Shown piece by piece: positions 35,841 to 40,026 of a stretch of 40,026 bases of DNA. A program made the translations under genes and the position numbers. The notes beneath the pieces were generated by a model that was given only the letters and a program-made list of their open reading frames with translations, ran no database searches and had not been told where the DNA came from. Source of the stretch: Cupriavidus basilensis (GTDB lineage Bacteria; Pseudomonadota; Gammaproteobacteria; Burkholderiales; Burkholderiaceae); assembly GCF_029335485.1 (NCBI RefSeq), contig NZ_JARJLM010000385.1, positions 1-40,026 of the forward strand. The letters run 5' to 3'. The first letter of the stretch is position 1, and every line of letters begins with the position of its first letter.

Positions 35841-36282
35841 GGGATCGCTTCTGCTTCTGGAGGCCTGCGGCGCGGGAGCCCGGCGGGGTGTCCCGGCCGG
35901 CTGGCCGGACCGCTCCCGCGGCCTCTATGCACCATATCCGGGAAGACCCGGTACGCGCGGCGCGCCGCACAGCCGTTATTTGAACACATTCGAGCAAACA
36001 TTTAGGGAATCGAAACGCGCTTGCGCTGTCCAACCGGCGGGCCGGAGAAGCTCGGAATCGACTTATTTTCGTGTTATAAAGCCGGACGTTCTTCCGGCCA
36101 TGTTTTCAAAGTGATGCAATATGTCTAACAGGGTCAGGCAAGCTGCTCGGCACTCGCAAAGCCAGCGTGAACATCACTTTGACAACGCGGCGGGCCCAGG
36201 TTCCCCAGAGGCAATGACAGCGCCAGGCGGCGCGCTGCTGCCTGTCCTGTACGGTAATAGCGATGGAGATAGAGTCCAAAGT
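35841..36282. other. Divergent region between alr and lplT
   Basis: No separate gene is convincing. The reading frame of lplT is open upstream to an ATG at 36121, so a 54-residue extension is formally possible but has no membrane or family character. The region is A+T-rich around 35980-36080. It contains the extended -10 box and inverted repeat listed separately. Confidence 0.4.
36072..36098 (+). promoter_or_regulatory. Extended -10 box with adjoining inverted repeat, candidate lplT promoter
   Basis: TGTTATAAA at 36072-36080 is an extended -10 box (TGn-TATAAA). Immediately downstream, GCCGGA (36081-36086) and TCCGGC (36093-36098) form a perfect inverted repeat around a 6-base spacer, over the expected transcription start. 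It could be an operator or a hairpin at the RNA 5' end. The leader to lplT would be about 195 bases. Confidence 0.45.
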
Positions 36283-37602
36283 ATGAAGAAGGGTTTTTAT
36301 ACCATCATGGCCGCGCAGTTCTTCTCTTCGCTGGCCGACAACGCGCTCCTCATCGCCGCCATCGCCCTTCTCACCGAATTGCATTCCCCGCAGTGGATGA
36401 CCCCGCTGCTCAAGTTGTTCTTCGTGCTCTCCTACGTCGTGCTGGCGGCCTTCGTGGGCGCCTTTGCCGACTCGATGCCGAAGGGCAAGGTGATGTTCAT
36501 CACGAACACCATCAAGATCGCCGGTTGCGCCATCATGATGTTCGGGCTGCACCCGCTGCTGGCCTATGGCATCGTCGGCTTCGGCGCCGCGGCGTACTCG
36601 CCGGCCAAGTACGGCATCCTGACTGAGCTGCTGCCGCCCGAGAAGCTCGTTGCCGCCAATGGCTGGATCGAAGGCCTCACGGTGAGCTCGATCATCCTCG
36701 GCACCGTGGTGGGCGGCGCGCTGATTTCCGTGCACGTCTCGAAGCTGCTGCTGGGCATCGACGTCCCCTACATCGACACCGGCATCCGCACGCCGGCCGA
36801 GGCGGCGATGGTGGTGATCATGCTGTTCTACGTGATCGCGGCCGTCTTCAACCTCTTCATCCCGGAAACCGGGGCCCGCTATCCCCAGCAGGAAAAGAAC
36901 CCGATCAGGCTGATCGCCGAATTTGGCGATTGCTTTGTCGCGCTGTGGCGCGACAAGCTCGGCCAGATCTCGCTGGCAGTGACCACGCTGTTCTGGGGCG
37001 TCGGCGCCACGCTCCAATTCATCGTCCTCAAATGGGCCGAGAAATCGCTTGGACTCAACCTCTCCCAAAGCGCCCTGCTGCAAGCAGTCGTAGCGGTAGG
37101 GGTCGCGGTGGGCGCCATCCTTGCGGCAGCGCGTATTCCGCTGCGCCGATCGCTCTCCGTACTGCCGTTCGGCGTCGCCATGGGCGGGGTCGTCATGCTG
37201 ATGGCCTTCTACACCAAGGATACGATGCCGGCTGTCATGCTTGACCTGTTCGGCCTGCATATGCCGCTCTACATGGCGATCGCCTACGTGTTCCTGATGG
37301 TCGTGGGCGGCATGTCGGGCTACTTTGTCGTACCGATGAATGCCTTGCTGCAGCACCGGGGCCACGTACTCCTGTCGGCCGGCCATTCGATTGCCGTGCA
37401 GAATTTCAACGAGAACGTTTCGGTACTGCTGATGCTGTGCCTCTACGCCCTGCTGATCAAACTGAATGCGCCAATAGGCCTGGTGATCGTAGCCCTTGGC
37501 CTGTTTATCTGCATCACGATGCTGCTGGTCATGCGCCTGCACCGCTACAACGTGCGGACCTTCAATTCGCTCGCCATGATCGGCGAGGATAAACACCACT
37601 GA
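36283..37602 (+). CDS. lplT: Lysophospholipid transporter LplT
   Basis: LplT is a major-facilitator flippase that brings 2-acyl lysophospholipids back across the inner membrane for reacylation. The 439-residue protein has about twelve membrane segments. The LplT N-terminal block AQFFSSLADNALLIAAIALL is followed by LLKLFFVLSYVVLAAFVGAFADSMPKGKVM and by GFGAAAYSPAKYGILTELLPPEKLVAANGWIEG. The partner acyltransferase (aas) is not fused here, unlike some bacteria. The ATG at 36283 (MKKGFYTIMAAQ) fits the family start. Confidence 0.93.
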   Translation: MKKGFYTIMAAQFFSSLADNALLIAAIALLTELHSPQWMTPLLKLFFVLSYVVLAAFVGAFADSMPKGKVMFITNTIKIAGCAIMMFGLHPLLAYGIVGFGAAAYSPAKYGILTELLPPEKLVAANGWIEGLTVSSIILGTVVGGALISVHVSKLLLGIDVPYIDTGIRTPAEAAMVVIMLFYVIAAVFNLFIPETGARYPQQEKNPIRLIAEFGDCFVALWRDKLGQISLAVTTLFWGVGATLQFIVLKWAEKSLGLNLSQSALLQAVVAVGVAVGAILAAARIPLRRSLSVLPFGVAMGGVVMLMAFYTKDTMPAVMLDLFGLHMPLYMAIAYVFLMVVGGMSGYFVVPMNALLQHRGHVLLSAGHSIAVQNFNENVSVLLMLCLYALLIKLNAPIGLVIVALGLFICITMLLVMRLHRYNVRTFNSLAMIGEDKHH

Positions 37603-37614
37603 CGGGACCGGCGG

Positions 37615-37631
37615 GGCCGGCTCAGCCGGCC
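37615..37631. terminator. Stem-loop between convergent lplT and DUF1853 gene
   Basis: GGCCGGCT-C-AGCCGGCC is a perfect inverted repeat with eight-base arms and a one-base centre. It sits 13 bases after the lplT stop and overlaps the stop of the convergent gene. Confidence 0.5.
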
Positions 37632-38800
37632 TGCCTGGCGATGCGCTCGCGCGCGCGCTCCTCCCACCCTGGCGGCACCACAAAACCGCGCGTGCGTTCC
37701 CGCCACATGCCAGGCTGCCCGGCCGGCTCCACTTCGCACAGCATCACCGGCGCCTCGCGGCGCCAGTTCTTATCGTGGTGCGTCTCGGCAAAGCGTAGCG
37801 CAAGCGCCTCATGGACCGCCTCCGCGGTCTCGGTATGGGCCTGCGCCACCCTGGCTGGCGCCATCCATGCCGAACGCGGCAGCCGGTACCAGCGCGAGCC
37901 GTCGCGCGCGCGGGCCCAGTCCGACCAGTCCTGCAAGCTGGACCACCAGCCGTGCAGGTGATCCGGCGCAATGCCCAGCCGGGCGATGTCCGCAGGCACC
38001 ACGCCGTCCCGGTAGAACAGCCACCCCAGCAGGTACACCTCGCTGCGGTCGACCGGCCGCCCCAGCAGCGCGAGGGCCTCAGGGGTGTGCGACAGCGGCA
38101 GCTGGCGGCGCACGATATGCTCAAGCTTGTCGCCGAGCCGATCCACCAGGTTGGGGCCGACGAAACAACGCCGCTCCAGGACGGCGTTGCCGCGTCCATC
38201 CTCGCTGCCATCCCCGCTTCCCGGCATGCCGCCTGCAGCCGGCACAGGCTCGACCAGCAGGTAAAACTTGGCCGCCATCTCCCAATGCACGGTGGCGCCG
38301 CTGGCCACGTCGCGCCAGACGAAATCCAGTTCGCCCAGCGTCTGCACGCCGTGCGAACCCACGCGGCGCACCGGCAGGTTGGCGGCCAGCAGTTCCAGGC
38401 CTTCGGCGTGTTCCAACGTGAACTGGAGGAGGCGTTCGGCGTGGCGGCCCAGCCTCAGGCTGGGCGCGGGTGCCGTATCCGGCGCGCGCGGCTGCTGCAG
38501 GCCGGCCGCAAGCTCCGCAATGGTGGGGGGAAGCAAGGCCGGGTCGGCTCCAGCCAGCCAGCGCTGCCAGGCCGCCAGGGCCCCTTCCGGCCAGCGCGCC
38601 AGGGCGGTCTCGGGGACAGGGGAAGTCCCGTTCAGCAAAGGCCCGGCCGCGTCGTCCGCGGGCAGGAATGCCAGCAAGGGGGGCGACAACGAGCACCAGG
38701 CCAGCTCGCGCAGGCGCTGCGAGGCGGCATGGCGCCACAGCGGCGCCAGGTCGATGGCGCCGCCGGGGCTCAGCGCGAACTCAGGCCTGGGCTCCCGCAC
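37622..38800 (-). CDS. DUF1853-family protein
   Basis: This 392-residue protein matches the DUF1853 family by its LRLGRHAERLLQFTLEH segment (115-131), TLGELDFVWRD (154-164) and VHWEMAAKFYLLVEP (171-185). The spaced Glu122, Asp159, Glu174 and Lys178 recall the layout of PD-(D/E)XK nucleases, but that is only a resemblance and the function is unknown. There is an Ala/Pro-rich insert at about 100-114 and a Gly/Ser/Asp-rich one at about 190-205. The start overlaps the end of the uracil-DNA glycosylase gene by 20 bases, so the two are cotranscribed, which would suit a DNA-related role. Confidence 0.8.
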   Translation of the reverse strand: MREPRPEFALSPGGAIDLAPLWRHAASQRLRELAWCSLSPPLLAFLPADDAAGPLLNGTSPVPETALARWPEGALAAWQRWLAGADPALLPPTIAELAAGLQQPRAPDTAPAPSLRLGRHAERLLQFTLEHAEGLELLAANLPVRRVGSHGVQTLGELDFVWRDVASGATVHWEMAAKFYLLVEPVPAAGGMPGSGDGSEDGRGNAVLERRCFVGPNLVDRLGDKLEHIVRRQLPLSHTPEALALLGRPVDRSEVYLLGWLFYRDGVVPADIARLGIAPDHLHGWWSSLQDWSDWARARDGSRWYRLPRSAWMAPARVAQAHTETAEAVHEALALRFAETHHDKNWRREAPVMLCEVEPAGQPGMWRERTRGFVVPPGWEERARERIARQAG

Positions 38801-39818
38801 GGGCGTGTACCTCGCGGGCCAGGCACAAGTCTTCCCAGGCGCGAGCCTTGTCGGACAGCGTGCGCAACAGGTAGGCCGGATGGTAGGTCACCACCACCGG
38901 AATGCCTTCGTAGCTGTGCACGCTGCCGCGCAGCTTGCCGATCGGCGTGGTGGTGCGCAGCAGGGACTGGGCCGCGAAGCGGCCCAGCACCACGATCAGC
39001 TTGGGCTGGATCAGCGCGATCTGGCGGCGCAGGTAAGGCTCGCACTGCGCGATTTCCTCCGGCTCGGGATTGCGGTTGCCCGGAGGACGGCACTTCATCA
39101 CGTTGGCGATAAACACATTGCGCCCCCGCGCCAGTCCCACGGCGGACAGCATATTGTCGAGCAGCTTGCCGGCCTGGCCGACGAAGGGCTCGCCCTGCTT
39201 GTCCTCGTTTTCACCGGGAGCCTCGCCCACCAGCATCCATTCGGCCTGGCGGTCGCCCACCCCAAACACAGTCTGGGTGCGGCCATGGCACAACTGGCAA
39301 TCCATGCAGCCGGAGACGCGTTGCTCCAGCGACGCCCAGTCCAGCGCGGCGATGCTGGCGGTGCGCGCCGCCAGCGGCTCGCCGGCTGGCGCGGGCGCAA
39401 GTCCGGATGCCGGCTCGGCTTCCCGCTCGAACCCGGCGTCGTCATCCGGGAGTGCAACCGGTTCCGGCGCAAGGCGAACAGGAACAGGCACCGGATCAGG
39501 AAGCGGGGCCTGCGCCTGTGCCATCCCGGCCGCCGCCTCGCTGTCCTCTGCCCACGCGGACGGCGCCGCCTGCGCTGGCGGTTCGTCCAGGCCGGCATCG
39601 GCTGGCATCCCGGCAACGGCCTCGCCTGCCGGCACGGCGTGCACCGCTTCCCGTGGTGCCTTGCCGGCGCCGTCGAACACGATCTGATCGGCAGGGGCGG
39701 CCTGCGCGAGCGCCATGTCAGCGGATGGCACTTCCATCGCCGGCGGCGCCGGTTCGCGGCGCAATACCCACTCGTCAGCGATGCCTAGGACTTCGAGGAA
39801 CCTGGCGCGACGGCTCAT
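38781..39818 (-). CDS. Type-4 uracil-DNA glycosylase with long N-terminal extension
   Basis: Family 4 uracil-DNA glycosylases remove uracil from DNA and hold a 4Fe-4S cluster. Ligands are Cys171 and Cys174 (SGCMDCQLC), Cys243 and Cys259, and the 16-residue spacing of the second pair is exactly that of the Thermus enzyme. The active-site block is GEAPGENED (198-206), and the C-terminal TYHPAYLLR is the family's His motif. The first 160 residues are an Ala/Pro/Glu-rich extension, probably disordered and common in Burkholderiales. The start overlaps the rimI stop (ATGA), so rimI, this gene and the DUF1853 gene form one unit. Confidence 0.94.
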   Translation of the reverse strand: MSRRARFLEVLGIADEWVLRREPAPPAMEVPSADMALAQAAPADQIVFDGAGKAPREAVHAVPAGEAVAGMPADAGLDEPPAQAAPSAWAEDSEAAAGMAQAQAPLPDPVPVPVRLAPEPVALPDDDAGFEREAEPASGLAPAPAGEPLAARTASIAALDWASLEQRVSGCMDCQLCHGRTQTVFGVGDRQAEWMLVGEAPGENEDKQGEPFVGQAGKLLDNMLSAVGLARGRNVFIANVMKCRPPGNRNPEPEEIAQCEPYLRRQIALIQPKLIVVLGRFAAQSLLRTTTPIGKLRGSVHSYEGIPVVVTYHPAYLLRTLSDKARAWEDLCLAREVHARAGAQA

Positions 39819-40026
39819 GGCATGGCCTCCAGAGGCGCCCAGGCCCGGCGCAGCACCAGGGCGTCCTCGCGTACCTGCCCGGCGGCCGGGTAGTAGCCCT
39901 TGCGCCGTCCTATTTCGGCAAAACCCGCCTGCCGGTACAACGCAATCGCGCCGCCGTTGGAGGGCCGCACTTCCAGCAGCATGGTGTACAGGCGATGCGC
40001 GTGCGAAGTCGCCAGGGCCACCGCCA
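39815..40026 (-). CDS. rimI: Ribosomal protein S18 alanine N-acetyltransferase, C-terminal part only
   Basis: About 69 C-terminal residues of a GNAT enzyme are visible; the rest lies beyond the right edge. The segment TMLLEVRPSNGGAIALYRQAGFAEIGRRKGYYP is the RimI signature: the LEVR strand, the N-x-x-A-x-x-L-Y helix and a Tyr-Tyr-Pro turn. RimI acetylates the N-terminal alanine of ribosomal protein S18. The four-base overlap with the glycosylase gene and the gene order rimI-udg support it. The true start is not in the window. Confidence 0.88.
   Translation of the reverse strand, partial: AVALATSHAHRLYTMLLEVRPSNGGAIALYRQAGFAEIGRRKGYYPAAGQVREDALVLRRAWAPLEAMP

Overview
The window is a chromosomal segment of a high-G+C betaproteobacterium of the Cupriavidus/Ralstonia type (Burkholderiaceae). 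Gene content, gene order (smc-zipA, the succinylase dap genes, rimI-udg-DUF1853, alr-radA) and codon use all point there; the genus is an inference from gene order and protein character, not from a search. No rRNA, tRNA, CRISPR array, integrase, transposase or prophage gene was seen.

Layout. 0-5 kb: minus-strand smc and zipA (zipA runs off the left edge). 5.4-7.3 kb: a ferritin-like di-iron protein convergent with an EamA-type permease. 7.4-12.8 kb: a plus-strand lysine/diaminopimelate cluster, dapC, dapD, a small coiled-coil membrane protein, yffB (ArsC-like), dapE, then prmB. 13.0-15.0 kb: a DUF2817 carboxypeptidase-like protein and an unrecognised protein, both minus strand.

15.2-19.25 kb is the exceptional region. 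It is a visibly A+T-richer block of five tightly packed plus-strand genes: a 23-residue peptide with a very strong ribosome binding site (too short to be listed by usual gene callers), a SagB-type FMN dehydrogenase, an AurF-type di-iron N-oxygenase with all seven metal ligands in place, a Bcr/CflA-type MFS exporter and a GNAT acetyltransferase. The four enzyme/transport genes overlap one another by 4-8 bases. I read this as a horizontally acquired, peptide-templated (RiPP-like) small-molecule pathway with its own export and perhaps resistance. It has no YcaO cyclodehydratase, and its peptide has no Cys or Ser, so it does not fit the azole (TOMM) class in which SagB enzymes are usually described. 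Stem-loops upstream of the peptide and between peptide and dehydrogenase suggest built-in control of stoichiometry.

19.3-28.8 kb: an eight-gene minus-strand peptide-salvage operon, rpiR-type regulator, iaaA, gsiA, gsiB, gsiC, gsiD, a P1 (DmpA-type) aminopeptidase and an M55 (DppA-type) D-aminopeptidase. It resembles the E. coli iaaA-gsiABCD locus with two extra peptidases for unusual peptides. A perfect TGTAAAT-AA-ATTTACA palindrome upstream is a good candidate operator for the RpiR protein.

29-40 kb: housekeeping genes, including a YheS-type ABC-F ATPase, dsbB, a DUF2867 protein, a RimJ/RimL-like acetyltransferase, radA (TTG start), alr, lplT, a DUF1853 protein, a type-4 uracil-DNA glycosylase and the C-terminal end of rimI, which runs off the right edge.
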